Positions 1 to 12,235 are shown, counted from the stretch's first letter. The stretch: 64,000 nt of DNA from Castor canadensis (GCF_047511655.1 NC_133391.1:106305384-106369383); one strand, 5' to 3'. Notes: generated by a model not told the origin, from the sequence alone. Translations and numbers: made by a program.

Positions 1-311
1 TATTGCAAATACTTTCTTGTATATTATCAATTTTTTCAATTTATTTTTGATATTTTTCTGTCATATAACAATTTTTATGCAGCTAAATTTATCAATCTTT
101 TATTTCCCTTGAGTTTTCAATCAAAATTGAAAGTTTTTCCCTACTTCGAGGTTAAAAAAGGATACTTCCATGGTTTCTTCTAATACTTGTATGATTTCAG
201 TTTTCATATTTAAGTTCCTAATCCATTTGGAACATAGTATTTAATGAGAGGTATAGGTCTAATTTTACATTTTTTTCCCAAATACCCAGCCACTGGTCAT
301 AAGACTGTTTA
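1..311 (-). mobile_element. Ancient L1 (L1M-type) ORF2 fragment, left part
   Basis: The text matches the antisense of an old mammalian L1 ORF2, for example CCTAATCCATTTGGAACATA and CCCAGCCACTGGTCATAAGA. It is interrupted at 311 by a younger L1 and seems to resume after 7671. It runs off the left edge of the window. Confidence 0.65.
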
Positions 312-890
312 TTTTTTTTTTTCATTTTTCTTTTATTATTCATATGTGCATACAAGGCTTGGTTCATTTCTCCCCCCTGCCCCCACCCCCTCCCTTACCA
401 CCCACTCCGCCCTCTCCCTCTCCCCCCCCTCAATACCCAGCAGAAACTATTTTGCCCTTATTTCTAATTTTGTTGTAGAGAGAGTATAAGCAATAATAGA
501 AAGGAACAAGGGTTTTTGTAGGTTGAGATAAGGATAGCTATACAGGGCATTGACTCACATTGATTTCCTGTGCGTGGGTGTTACCTTCTAGGTTAATTCT
601 TTTTTTTTTTTTCATTTTTCTTTTATTATTCATATGTGCATACAAGGCTTGGTTTATTTCTCCCCCCTGACCCCACCCCCTCCCTTACCACCCACTCCAA
701 CCCCTCCCGCTCCCCCCCTCAATACCCCGCAGAAACTATTTTGCCCTTATCTCTAATTTTGTTGTAGAGAGAGTATAAGCAATAATAGGAAGGAACAAGG
801 GGTTTTGCTGGTTGAGATAAGGATAGCTATACAGGGCATTGACTCACATTGATTTCCTGTGCGTGGGTGTTACCTTCTAGGTTAATTCTT
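312..890 (-). repeat. Tandem duplication of the L1 3' end (about 289-bp unit, two copies)
   Basis: The segments at 312-600 and 601-890 are near identical. Each starts at a T-run, passes ATTCATATGTGCATACAAGG and the C-rich tract, and ends TTCTAGGTTAATTCT. On the L1 sense strand the first poly(A) is followed directly by a second copy of the last 290 bases and a second poly(A). Confidence 0.9.
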
Positions 891-1096
891 TTTAATCTAA
901 CCTTTTCTCTAGTTCCTGGTCTCCTTTTCCTATTGGCCTCAGTTGCTTTAAGGTATCTGCTTTAGTTTCTCTGCATTAAGGGCAACAAATGCTAGCTAGT
1001 TTTTTAGGTGTCTTACCTATCCTCACCCCTCCCTTGTGTGCTCTCGCTTTTATCATGTGCTCATAGTCCAATCCCCTTGTTGTGTTTGCCCTTGAT

Positions 1097-4000
1097 CTAA
1101 TGTCCACATATGAGGGAGAACATACGATTTTTGGTCTTTTGAGCCAGGCTAACCTCACTCAGAATGATGTTCTCCAATTCCATCCATTTACCAGCGAATG
1201 ATAACATTTCGTTCTTCTTCATGGCTGCATAAAATTCCATTGTGTATAGATACCACATTTTCTTAATCCATTCGTCAGTGCTGGGGCATCTTGGCTGTTT
1301 CCATAACTTGGCTATTGTGAATAGTGCCGCAATAAACATGGATGTGCAGGTGCCTCTGGAGTAACAGTCTTTTGGGTATATCCCCAAGAGTGGTATTGCT
1401 GGATCAAATGGTAGATCGATGTCCATCTTTTTAAGTAGCCTCCAAGTTTTTTTCCAGAGTGGTTGTACTAGTCTACATTCCCACCAACAGTGTAAGAGGG
1501 TTCCTTTTTCCCCGCATCCTTGCCAACACCTGTTGTTGGTGGTGTTGCTGATGATGGCTATTCTAACAGGGGTGAGGTGGAATCTTAGTGTGGTTTTACT
1601 TTGCATTTCCTTTATTGCTAGAGATGGTGAGCATTTTTTCATGTGTTTTCTGGCCATTTGAATTTCTTCTTTTGAGAAAGTTCTGTTTAGTTCACCTGCC
1701 CATTTCTTTATTGGTTCATTAGTTTTGAGAGAATTTAATTTTTAAGTTCCCTGTATATTCTGGTTATCAGTCCTTTGTCTGATGTATAGTTGGCAAATAT
1801 TTTCTCCCACTCTGTGGGTGTTCTCTTCAGTTTAGAGACCATTTCTTTTGTTGAGCAGAAGCTTTTTAGTTTTATGAGGTCCCATTTATCTATGCTATCT
1901 CTTAGTTGCTGTGCTGCTGGGGTTTCATTGAGAAAGTTCTTACCTATACCTACTAACTCCAGAGTATTTCCTACTCTTTCTTGTATCAACTTAAGAGTTT
2001 GGGGTCTGATATTAAGATCCTTTATCCATTTTGAGTTAATCTTGGTATAGGGTGATATACATGGATCTAGTTTCAGTTTTTTGCAGACTGCTAACCAGTT
2101 TTCCCAGCAGTTTTTGTTGAAGAGGCTGCTATTTCTCCATCGTATATTTTTAGCTCCTTTGTCAAAGATAAGTTGCTTATAGTTGTGTGGCTTCATATCT
2201 GGATCCTCTATTCTGTTCCACTGGTCTTCATGTCTGTTTTTGTGCCAGTACCATGCTGTTTTTATTGTTATTGCTTTGTGATATAGTTTGAAGTCAGGTA
2301 TTGTGATACCTCCTGCATTGTTCTTTTGACTGAGTATTGCCTTGGCTATTCGTGGCCTCTTGTGTTTCCATATAAATTTAACAGTAGATTTTTCAATCTC
2401 TTTAATGAATGTCATTGGAATTTTGATGGGAATTGCATTAAATATGTAGATTACTTTGGGGAGTATCAACATTTTTACTATGTTGATTCTACCAATCCAT
2501 TAGCATGGGAGATCTCTCCACTTTCTATAGTCTTCCTCAATCTCTTTCTTCAGAAGTGTATAGTTTTCCTTGTAGAGGTCATTCACATCTTTTGTTAAGT
2601 TTACACCTAGGTATTTGATTTTGTTTGAGGCTATTGTAAATGGAATTGTTTTCATAGATTCTTTTTCCATTTGCTCATTTTTAGTGTATAGAAATGCTAA
2701 TGATTTTTCTATGTTGATTTTATATCCTGCTACCTTGCTATAGCTATTGATGTTGTCTAGAAGCTTCTGAGTAGAGTTTTTTGGGTCTTTAAGGTATACG
2801 ATCATGTCATCTGCAAATAGGGATATTTTGACAGTATCTTTACCTATTTGTATTCCTTTTATTCCTTCTTCTTGCCTAATTGCTCTGACTAGGAATTCCA
2901 GTACTATGTTGAATAGGAGTGGAGATAGTGGGCATCCTTGTCTGGTTCCTGATTTTAGAGAGAATGGTTTAATTTTTCTACGTTAAGTATAATGCTGGCT
3001 GTAGGTTTGTCATATATAGCTTTTATAATATTGAGGAACTTTCCTTCTATTCCTAGTTTTCTTAGAGCTTTTATCATGAAATGATGTTGGATCTTATCAA
3101 AGGCTTTTTCTGCATCTATTGAGATGGTCAAGTGGTTTTTGTCTTTGCTTCTGTTAATGTGGTTTATTACGTTTATTGATTTTTGTATGTTGAACCACCC
3201 CTGCATCCCTGGGATGAAGCCTACTTGGTCGTGGTGAATAATCTTTTTGATTCGGTTTGCCATTATTTTGTTGAGGATTTTTGCATCAATGTTCATTAAG
3301 GAGATTGGCCTATAGTTCTCCTTTTTGGGGGTGTCTTTGCCTGGTTTTGGGATAAGTGTAATACTGGCTTCATAAAATGTGTTTGGCAGTTTTCCTTCCC
3401 TTTCTATTTCATGGAACAGTTTAAGGAGGGTTGGTATCAGTTCTTCTTTACAGGTCTGATAGAATTCAGCAGAGAATCCATCAGTTCCTGGACTTTTCTT
3501 TTTGGGGAGACTCTTGATGCTGCTTCAATTTCATTTTGTGTTAGAGGTCTATTCAGGTGATTAATTTCCTCTTGGTTCAGTTTTGGATGATCATATGTAT
3601 CTAGAAATCTATCCATTTCTTTAAGATTTTCAAATTTATTTGAATATAGGTTCTCAAAGTAGTCTCTGATGATTTCCTGGACTTCCATGGTGTTTGTTGT
3701 TATCTCCCCTTTTGCATTCCTAATTCTACTAATTTGGGTTTTTTCTCTCCTCGTTTTAGTCAGGTTTTCCAGGGGTCTATCGATCTTATTTATTTTTTCA
3801 AAGAACCAACTTTTTGTTTCATTAATTCTTTGTATGGTTTTTTTGGTTTCTATTTCGTTGATTTCAGCTCTTATTTTTATTATTTCTCTCCTTCTATTTG
3901 TTTTGGGATTTGCTTGTTCTTGTTTTTCTAGGAGTTTGAGATGTATCATTAGGTCATTGATTTGGGATCTTTCAATCTTTTTAATATATGCACTCATGGC

Positions 4001-4867
4001 TATAAACTTTCCTTTCAAGACTGCCTTAGCTGTGTCCCATAGGTTCCGGCAGGTTGTGTTTTCATTTTCATTGACTTCCAGGAACTTTTTAATTTCCTCT
4101 TTTATTGCATCGATGATCCACTCTTCATTAAGTAATGAGTTATTTAGTTTCCAGCTGTTTGCATGTTTTTTGTCTTTACTTTTGTTGTTGAGTTCTACTT
4201 TTACTGCATTGTGGTCAGATAGTATGCACGGTATTATTTCTATTTTCTTATATTTGCTGAGGCTTGCTTTGTGCCCTAGGATATGATCTATTTTGGAGAA
4301 GGTTCCATGGGCTGCTGAGAAGAATGTATATTGTGTAGAAGTTGGATGAAATGTTCTGTAGACATCTACTAGGTCCACTCGATCTATTGCATATTTTAGA
4401 TCTTGGATTTCTTTATTGAGTTTTTGTTTGGATGACCTATCTATTGATGATAATGGAGTGTTAAAGTCTCCCACAACCACTGTGTTGGCGTTTATATATG
4501 CTTTTAGGTCTTTCTGGGTATGTTTGATGAAATTGGGTGCGTTGACATTGGGTGCATACAGATTGATGATTATTACTTCCTTTTGGTCTATTTCCCCTTT
4601 TATTAGTATGGAATGTCCTTCTTTATCTCGTTTGATCAATGTAGGTTTGAAGTCTACTTTGTCAGAGATAAGTATTGCTACTCCTGCTTGTTTTCGGGGG
4701 CCATTGGCTTGGTAAATCTTCTTCCAGCCTTTCATCCTAAGCATATGCTTATTTCTGTCGGTGAGATGAGTCTCTTGTAAGCAACAAATTGTTGGATCTT
4801 CTTTTTTAATCCATTTTGTCAAACGGTGTCTTTTGATGGGGGAATTAAGTCCGTTAACATTAAGCAT
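1097..4867 (-). pseudogene. L1 ORF2 (endonuclease-reverse transcriptase), broken
   Basis: ORF2p nicks DNA and primes reverse transcription on it. The frame starts with ATG at 4867-4865. An in-frame TAG a few codons upstream supports this start. The endonuclease domain is clear: [33 protein letters not shown] and ILSDHNAV. The first open block of 476 codons ends at 3437 after a frameshift near SRVSPKRK. The reverse transcriptase continues in pieces at 3296-2955 ([19 protein letters not shown], here [15 protein letters not shown]), 2805-2500 and 2472-1735. The C-terminal part (1657-1097) contains the Cys-rich [18 protein letters not shown] and ends in MFSLICGH. Multiple breaks make it inactive. 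Confidence 0.88.
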
Positions 4868-6068
4868 TAGTACCGGTACTCTCTACTGTCTTGCTTTTTC
4901 TTATCCTGTGGTTTGGTGCTGCCTGCCTTTTCATGGTTAAGTTGGGTGTCACTTTCTGTGTGCAGGATCCCTTGCAGAATCTTTTGTAATGGTGGCTTTG
5001 TGGTCACATATTGTTTTAGTTTCTGCTTATCATGGAAGACTTTTATTGCTCCATCTATTTTGAATGATAGCTTTGCTGGGTAGAGTATCCTGGGGTTGAA
5101 GTTATTTTCATTCAGTGCCCGGAAGATCTCACCCCACGCTCTTCTTGCTTTTAATGTTTCTGTTGAGAAGTCTGCTGTGATTTTGATGGGTTTACCTTTG
5201 TAAGTTACTTGTTTTTTCTCTCTTACAGCCTTCAATATTCTTTCCTTAGTTTCTGAACTTGTGTTTTAATGATGATATGTCGTGGAGTAGTTCTATTTTG
5301 ATCTGGTCTGTTTGGTGTCCTGGAGGCCTCTTGCATTTGTATGGGAATATCTTTCTCTAGATTTGGGAAATTATTTTGTTGAATATATTACGCATTCCCT
5401 TCGCTTGCACCTCTTCTCCTTCTTCGATGCCCATGATTCTCAAGTTTGGTCTTTTGATGGAGTCGGTGAGTTCTTGCATTTTCTTTTCACAGGTCTTGAG
5501 TTGTTTAATTAATAGTTCTTCGGTTTTTCCTTTAATTACCATTTCATCTTCAAGTTCTGAGATTCTGTCTTCTGTTTGTTCTATTCTGCTGGATTGGCCT
5601 TCCGTTTTGTTTTGCAGTTCTGTTTCATTCTTTTTTCTGAGGTTTTCCATATCCTGGCAGTTTTCTTCTTTATTGTTGTCTATTTTTGTCCTGAGTTCAT
5701 TTATCCATTTATTCATTGTGTTCTCTCTTTCACTTTGGTGTTTATACAGTGCTTCTATGGTTTCATTTATTTCTTCTTTTGCTTTTTCAAATTCTCTATT
5801 TTTATTGTCTTGGAATTTCTTGAGTGTCTCCTGTACATTTTGTTTGACCCTATCCAGTATCATCTCTATAAAAAACTCATTGAGTACTTGTAGTATGTCT
5901 TCTTTTAAATTATTCTTGTGGGCTTCGTTGGGTCCTTTGGCATAGTTTATCTTCATTTTGTTAGAGTCTGGATCTGAGTTTCTGTTCTCTTCATTCCCCT
6001 CTGGTTCCTGTACTAATTTTTTGCTGTGGGGAAACTGTTTTCCCTGTTTTTTTCTGTCTTCCCGTCAT
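4867..6068 (-). pseudogene. L1 ORF1 (RNA-binding nucleocapsid-like protein), broken
   Basis: ORF1p is the L1 RNA chaperone. The start at 6068 is inferred from the opening residues MTGRQKK, which resemble L1 ORF1 starts; frame is lost before about 5998. From 5956 to 5357 a 199-residue open stretch encodes a long coiled coil (charged heptads such as RTKIDNNKEENCQDMENLRK) leading into the RRM region (KRPNLRIMGIEEGEE). A second frame break lies between 5357 and 5235. The last 122 codons hold the C-terminal domain (KGKPIKITADFSTETLKARR, then NFNPRILYPAKLSF). The stop TAA at 4869-4867 shares its last base with the ORF2 start. At least two breaks make it a pseudogene. Confidence 0.85.
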
Positions 6069-6604
6069 TGTCCTTGGTGTTGTTACTGTCCCTGTACTGT
6101 GTGTAATTCAGTATTTTCTAGCTTGTAATAATAACAATGGTAATATTGAGAATGGAAGAGTGAGCTGAGATGGAAAGCAAGAAGTTAAAGAAAAGGGGAA
6201 AACAAATATACAGACAAGAGGGAGAAAGCAGAACAAGGTATCAGACAAGAGAGATTCAAAGGTATAAACCGGGAGTGTTAGTGTACTAATCGACAGTAAG
6301 CTGAACAGACATTAGAGAGACAGAGAGAGGATTGAAAATCAAAGATAAAAAAAATAAAAAATAAGTAAATGAACGTAATATCTATATATAAAAATGAATT
6401 AAAATAAAATGGAAAATAGAAAATTAAAAAAAAAAAAACCAAAAAACTTCCAAGTTTATATGCAATGCAGTTTCAGTCTTAATAATTTGGGTGTCCGTCT
6501 CAATCTCCAGTCCTGGAGTTGGTGCCTCAGATGTTGTTCTGTAGTTGTCTCATCAAAGGGGATGCATAAAGTAGAACAAAACTACACACTCACATACACA
6601 CACA

Positions 6605-6640
<36 letters not shown>

Positions 6641-7671
6641 CCCCACCAAGTGTCCCCAGTTCAAATGCAATACAGTTTCAGTAAGTTTTTCAGCTTGCAG
6701 GTGCAATTCAGTTGTTCTCTCATCAAAGGTAGGGAGAAAAAGAAAAAAAAGCATCTGGAGACAGTTCTGAGAGTGGTATCTGCAACTGTGGCTTGCCTGC
6801 CTGCTGCTGTCAGCCTGTAGCTGGCGGCATTATTTATGCAGATCTCTGGGGTGAGCTAGCACTCACCTGGTCCCACAGGCTTTGTTTGCTCAGAGTTCTC
6901 CTATGTGGGAGCCTCTGCTACAGGCTTTCCCCTTTCCAAGCACTGGGAAAGGTGACACTGCCCCTGCGTTGTCAGGCCTGCATGTTTATTTACAGTTCAT
7001 GTGGGAGGTGGGTCTTCCCCCCTCTCCTCTGAAGTTTTCCTCCCACTGCCACTTTCAGAAGCTTTCCTGCTCCTGCTTACTGGGCGGTGCTGCTGCTCCT
7101 GCCGGCCGCCATGTTTGTTTACAGTTCACGTGGGAAGTGGGTCTTCCCTCCTCTCACAAGCGTCCCCACTCCTGGTTGCTGGGCACGTGCCCCGCTCCCA
7201 CCAGAGGCTCTCCGGCCCGCCTGGCTTGTTTATTTACAGTCCCGGGAAGGATTCCCTTCCCCCAATCTTCAGCGCTCAGGGCGCCCCACCCTCTTTCCAG
7301 CGTGTCTTAACTGTTCTTATTGCTTATTACTCAGTTTCTCTTTTTTTTTCCCGGGTGGAGGTCAGTCTGTCCAGGGGGCTATGCTGCTCTGGTCCAGGCT
7401 TGTCTGTGGGGCTACCTCGGTACCGCGAAGCTCACCTGGTCCGCGTCTTCCCAAGCCGTATGGGTGCTGGCCACTGGTGGCCCCGGGGGCCCTCCTTGTT
7501 TCTCCGTTTAACGTGAAGTGGAGATTCTCTGCACTGGCTGAAGATGTGGAGGGGTCAAAGTTATGCCTTTTCTCAGTGATTATGCCTGCAAAGTGTGTCT
7601 CCAGCGTCTCTCCAAGATTTCACTATAGGAGGGTCGCTTTCTGCTTCCTACCTCTAGCCGCCATCTTGGAA
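6069..7671 (-). promoter_or_regulatory. L1 5'UTR / internal promoter region with repeated units
   Basis: About 1.6 kb. The outer part (6790-7671) is GC-rich and includes three related units centred on TGTTTATTTACAG, starting near 6981, 7110 and 7225. The inner part is A-rich and holds a CA microsatellite (6590-6636). The 5' edge, read on the minus strand, is CCAAGATGGCGGCTAGAGG, a YY1-type site as at the start of human L1. Long plus-strand reading frames here are open by chance. Confidence 0.7.
6590..6636. repeat. (CA)n microsatellite inside the L1 5'UTR
   Basis: CA dinucleotides with two early interruptions, in the A-rich inner part of the 5'UTR of the large L1. Confidence 0.93.
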
Positions 7672-7765
7672 TCCAGGAATGATCTTATATAGTGCTTTTT
7701 TTAAAATGTGAAATGCCATGCCATTTTACTCTTCTGAATCAGGTGAAATCTAATGTAAGACCCCC
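7672..7765 (-). mobile_element. Ancient L1 (L1M-type) fragment, right part of the split element
   Basis: AAATGTGAAATGCCATGCC resembles the antisense ORF2 text that normally follows the sequence ending at 311 in old L1s. It therefore looks like the other half of the element hit by the younger L1. The right edge is vague. Confidence 0.45.
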
Positions 7766-9904
7766 AATAGCCAGGATGATGAGTATTAAAAAGGTTTTGA
7801 TGAAGTTGAAAGGGGAAAGTGACATTTATCTCCTTAAGGTTGCACAAGTATCTAAAACTTTTTCCAACCTGCTTTAAAGTAAAGATTCTCTACTTTTCAT
7901 ATATTATGATCACAGCTTAAAAAAATGGTCTATTCCATGTTGTTCATTAGAAAGTGGCCTCTTCCAATCCCATGCTGGTATAAGCTGTTTTAATCATTTC
8001 AATGGATTTCTGATATCGAAAGCAAAAGGTAGGGGTAGAAGGCTTGTTCAGACAACTTCTACTTTAACTCTTATACTATCAATACTCCTGAATCAAGTCA
8101 ACACAAAAAGCTGGATAAATTCTTGTTATGAGGAAGAAATATGGTGGGAACAAAATATAATTTAAGGGTCTCCACAAATTGTCTTTAATGATATGTCAAG
8201 ATAATATATTTAATGATTTAATTTAATGATTAACTTTTAAGTAGAATAAAATGTAGTAGCTGGCAGAGTTAGCTTTCAATAAATGGTGATTTCTTTCATG
8301 ACTATCAAATCATGGTTGATTATCCATATTCAAAACAATTACTCAACTAATTTGAAGGACAGTCAGGTCAATGTGTTTCTATGGATTGGGGAAATAAGCA
8401 CTGTGTTTAGAAGATATAACACAGAATCTTACACCTGATTCTGTTCTTCCTTTTTTGCACAATACATGATTATTTTACTGTAAAGTTTAGAAAATTTTAC
8501 ATCCTTCCCTTTGATGAGTATTAGTCTTCAATTCTGTTTCTACTTTTTGTTTTACAGTTTTAATATTTCAAACATAAACCAATCGTGATACTTGTTATAT
8601 AATATATTCTCATCAGAAATTATTTCCAAGAACTAGAAGTTGAAAAGTCTATTAGACATCCTTCAGCTTTATTCAAATAATTGGAAATCTTCTGACCTGC
8701 AAAAATACCAAATAATCTCATTGTATAGCTTCACCCCATTTTTTAGGTTTTGGTATGGAGCAGTACTTCAGAAAAGGCTTTTTTTCACAAGCAGACCAGC
8801 TTTAGGAATCTAAATTGGAGATCAGATAATTGATTCTTATAAGACTCCATGCTTGTGGGTTCTTTCTTAGGGCCCCAGTTGGAAGACTTTAGCACTAAAC
8901 AGGGAATTTGTAGTGCTTTTGCTAATGAGACCCCCTGGGGTTTAAGTCATCTTGGTTTTGTTTGAGCAGGCACCCTTAGAATTCTTATGGATTAACTTGA
9001 GAGAACCCTTTAGGAATATGCAGTCCTGTCAATCACTTGAGAAAGAGTAACTAAATTGTTATTGGAGGAATTCCATTCTGTTTTTAAAATCGTATGCTTA
9101 TTAACTACATGGAGAAAGTTGAAATCAAGATCAGCCTCACTCATGAACTTCATATCCTCTCTCTGGCATTTGCTGAAAATGCCATCCACTCATCAAGCAA
9201 AATCAAAACCAATAACTAGTGAGGAAGCCATTTTATATTCTTTAAAAAAAATTGTTTGATTTTCCTTAAGATGTTAAATTTCAGGGTCACTGTTGATGCT
9301 AAATGTAGAAGTTAAGAGGAAAAATCAATCCCTGATTTTTCTCCTCTTTATAATTTCCCATTTTTCTAGACTAGCGCCTCCTTTCATTTCACTTTATACT
9401 ATCACTACAGACTCTCACTAGAAACAATTTTTTTCCTTTTTTAGAGGAGTTTAATAATTATTGTACAAAGACTTAAAGGCAAGGTTTTTAAAAAAAAGTA
9501 TTAATTGTCTTTCTTTTGGTGTTTTCTTACAAAATAATTTGTACAAACCAAATTTTAGTATAGAATTGTGTAGCAATAGAATTCAAATAATAAGTTACAT
9601 AGAAGGATACTCACTGAAGCATTATGCAAAAAATAAAAACTTGGAATCTATGACAGGGAGTTATTTAAATATATTATCGTTTATCTATACTACAGAAGAT
9701 CAACTAAGTAACTGTCTTAAATATATAATAAGACTATAGATATTTATTTGGAAAGGTGCTTATGAATGTAAAAAATACATTGTGGTAAAATATTATGTAA
9801 TCCCATTTATGTTCTTAGAGATTTGTATGCATTTATTTGTTTTTACCTGCATAGATGATTTCCAGAGGGGTACATTAGAAATTGTTAACAGTTGCTGTTA
9901 ATAA
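7766..9904. other. Unique AT-rich intergenic DNA
   Basis: I see no gene, SINE or recognisable LINE. Reading frames here (for example at 9056-9259 and 9461-9739) are short and without family features. Confidence 0.5.
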
Positions 9905-10087
9905 TTCAGGACCTTGCACTTGCCAGGCAGGTGCTCTATCACTTGAGCCATACCTCAGTCTTTTTTGCTTTAGTTTGTTTTATAGATTGGGTTATGAGCT
10001 TTTACCTGGGTGGGCTTCAAACGGTAATTCTCCCACCTTTGCCTCCCAAGTAGCTGGGATTACAGCATGTGCACCATGTCCAGCCCT
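9905..10087 (-). mobile_element. Composite ID-like/B1 SINE
   Basis: The plus strand carries the antisense of a tRNA-Ala-like head (GGCAGGTGCTCTATCACTTG, AGCCATACCTCAG), then antisense B1 text (CTCCCAAGTAGCTGGGATTA). The head has decayed box A and box B sequences. Confidence 0.8.
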
Positions 10088-10984
10088 GGATTTAATTTCC
10101 TAGTGGAAATATACTAAACCAAGCATTTCTCCCTCTTGATTTTAACATCACACCACATATTACTGTGTATGGTTCCTCGGTGATAGTGACTATTTAGTTA
10201 ACTTTCCCCAACTCTGTTCCTATTGTGTAATACAGGTTTTTCCAGGACTTACAGAAGAGTCTTAAGCAAAATGACATATTTTCTCCGAGTTTGATTTCTT
10301 TTTTCATTTGCTGAATATGTGATATGGAAAAAAATCCACTCAAGTGCCTTTGTGCATTGCACTACATTTGTGGAGCCTACTAAAATTCAACAGAGGCTCT
10401 GAATACTTCCATTTTTGAGACTTCTATTATGAAGAATAAGAAAGAAGAGGAAAAGGAGAGGGAGAAATATTGAAATACCATTATAGACCATGGCATATTT
10501 TTAACATTTCACTTACTATGTTTTTCAATTAAAAATTTTTTAAAACTAGTATGTTAAGAATGCAGTCTGTGTTACAACTTAATTTGGAAATAATGGAGCC
10601 TCTTAGAATTCTCACTAACAGAAAATATGTATTTCTATATATTTTTCCATAATATTGTGTGAGCATATGAACATAATGTCCAACCAGGAAATTGGAGGTG
10701 AGAAAATCAGAGTAGTCTACAAATGTCTATGTGAGTCTGTGTCATTAGCACACCATGGCAGAGACATGTCTTAATATTCATAAAATTCCAATGTTTTGGT
10801 TCTTGAAAATGAAGTATCAATCTATATTTTAGTACCCTACCAAAAAGTCATCAATAAAATGCATAGGTGTATGAAAACCTGGTTCTAAAGTTCACTTGAA
10901 AAGCAAAACGTGAAAATGCAAAAGACATTCTGGAGAAAAGGAAGAGAAGAATAAGAGAGGACAAAGAAAGAGAAAGAAAAAAAC
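10088..10984. other. Unique intergenic DNA
   Basis: AT-rich sequence with no feature that I recognise. Confidence 0.5.
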
Positions 10985-12235
10985 AGATTTGACTTACCAA
11001 ATTCTAAGCCTGATTATTAGTTAAAATAGAGTGGTGCTGGGCAAAAATGGATTAAAGAAAAATATTATATTAGAAGTCTATTAATACATAAGGAACATAG
11101 AAATAATGGATGATTGAACAATAGTGTTAGAACAACTGGGTATAGCTCTAAGGCAAATTGTTTTATGGATACAGTATAAATTTCTTATACAGAAAAATAA
11201 ATTCCACATGAAATTTGTATATAAAGAACATGAAGCTACAAAAATATTTTTAAATGACATGAAACATTTAAAAATAATATTGACATTGGGAAGTGTATTC
11301 TAAATATGACATAAAAACTAGAAATCATAAACATGTTACTATGGCAATAAAAAAGAAATCTGTAACAAAAGCTAGCAATGTAAAAACACAGCAATAGTGA
11401 CAGTTTTTAAAAACCTTTGAAAAATACTTGTAACACATTTAAAAGTTAATGTAGAAGAAGCCCCTAAATCACTGGGACCAAAAACACAATTGGAAAAGGG
11501 CTAGAAAAATAAGCAGTTTGCAAATAAAAAGATATAAAATGGTTTTTGAGCATTTAAAAAGATGTTGATGCTCCCATATGTAAGGAGAAAGGCGTATTAA
11601 AGATAAATGAACAATGTAGTGTTTTGATAATATAAAGAAACAAAATTTTAGGTATCATAGTTTATGAATTGGAAAAATATTTTAGAAGTAAAATTCACCA
11701 ATATATATCAAAATTGAAAGAGCATGCTCTTTTTCTCAGAAATTCAACTTTTAGGAATTTATCTAGTATAGTCCAACACTTCTGTGACATGGTACTGTCC
11801 TAAAGATATTCAGTGTTGAAATATAAGAGGTTCATAACAATGTAAGTGGCTATCAGTGGGGGATCAGTTAAATTATGCTATGTATACACAAGAGACTACT
11901 ATGTAGCTATTAAAAATAACAAGGGGATTTATTCATAACTCACGTAGAAAGTAAAATGATCATCAAAAAGACAAATAGATATAAATATAGATATAGCAAG
12001 GGAACAAGAAACAGAAAAGTATAAATTACTGTTTGAGTAAAGAAAGAAAACAGATGAGAGATATACACAAATACAGGTACATTTGTATATTGTGCCTGTT
12101 TCTGAAATTGGCAACAGTGGTAGCATCTGAAAAAGGAACATGTGGCTGGGAATGGAATGAAAGAGGAGCCTATTTTTTTTCTACATTTTGTTGTTACTGT
12201 CATGGGAATGTTCAACCTTTCAGAAATTTTTCATT
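10985..12235 (+). mobile_element. Ancient L1 (L1M-type) fragment
   Basis: Sense-strand fragments of an old ORF2 and 3' region can be read, for example GAGTGGTGCTGGGCAAAAATGG and TCTAGTATAGTCCAACACTT. GGGGGATCAGTTAAATTATG then leads into ACTACTATGTAGCTATTAAA. Divergence is high and edges are approximate. Confidence 0.6.

Larger units (their letters stand above)
312..7671 (-). mobile_element. Near full-length young L1 retrotransposon with duplicated 3' end
   Basis: Read on the minus strand it has a 5'UTR (7671-6069), ORF1 (6068-4867), ORF2 (4867-1097), a 3'UTR with a G-rich tract, and a poly(A) tail at about 612-601. The last 290 bp or so of the element are then repeated down to a second poly(A) at 322-312. 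The 5' end starts with a YY1-type motif. Both ORFs are broken by frameshifts and stops, so it is not coding-competent. No target-site duplication was found at the outer edges. It sits inside an ancient L1. Confidence 0.88.

Noticed and set aside
3669..4286. Long plus-strand open frames across the L1 (also 5376-5945, 19592-20026 and others)
   Set aside because: They are antisense to L1 ORF1/ORF2, have Phe/Leu/Ser-rich composition and no family features.
6793..7692. Several overlapping plus-strand frames in the GC-rich block
   Set aside because: This is the L1 5'UTR read antisense. GC-rich DNA is open by chance, and the frames overlap each other.
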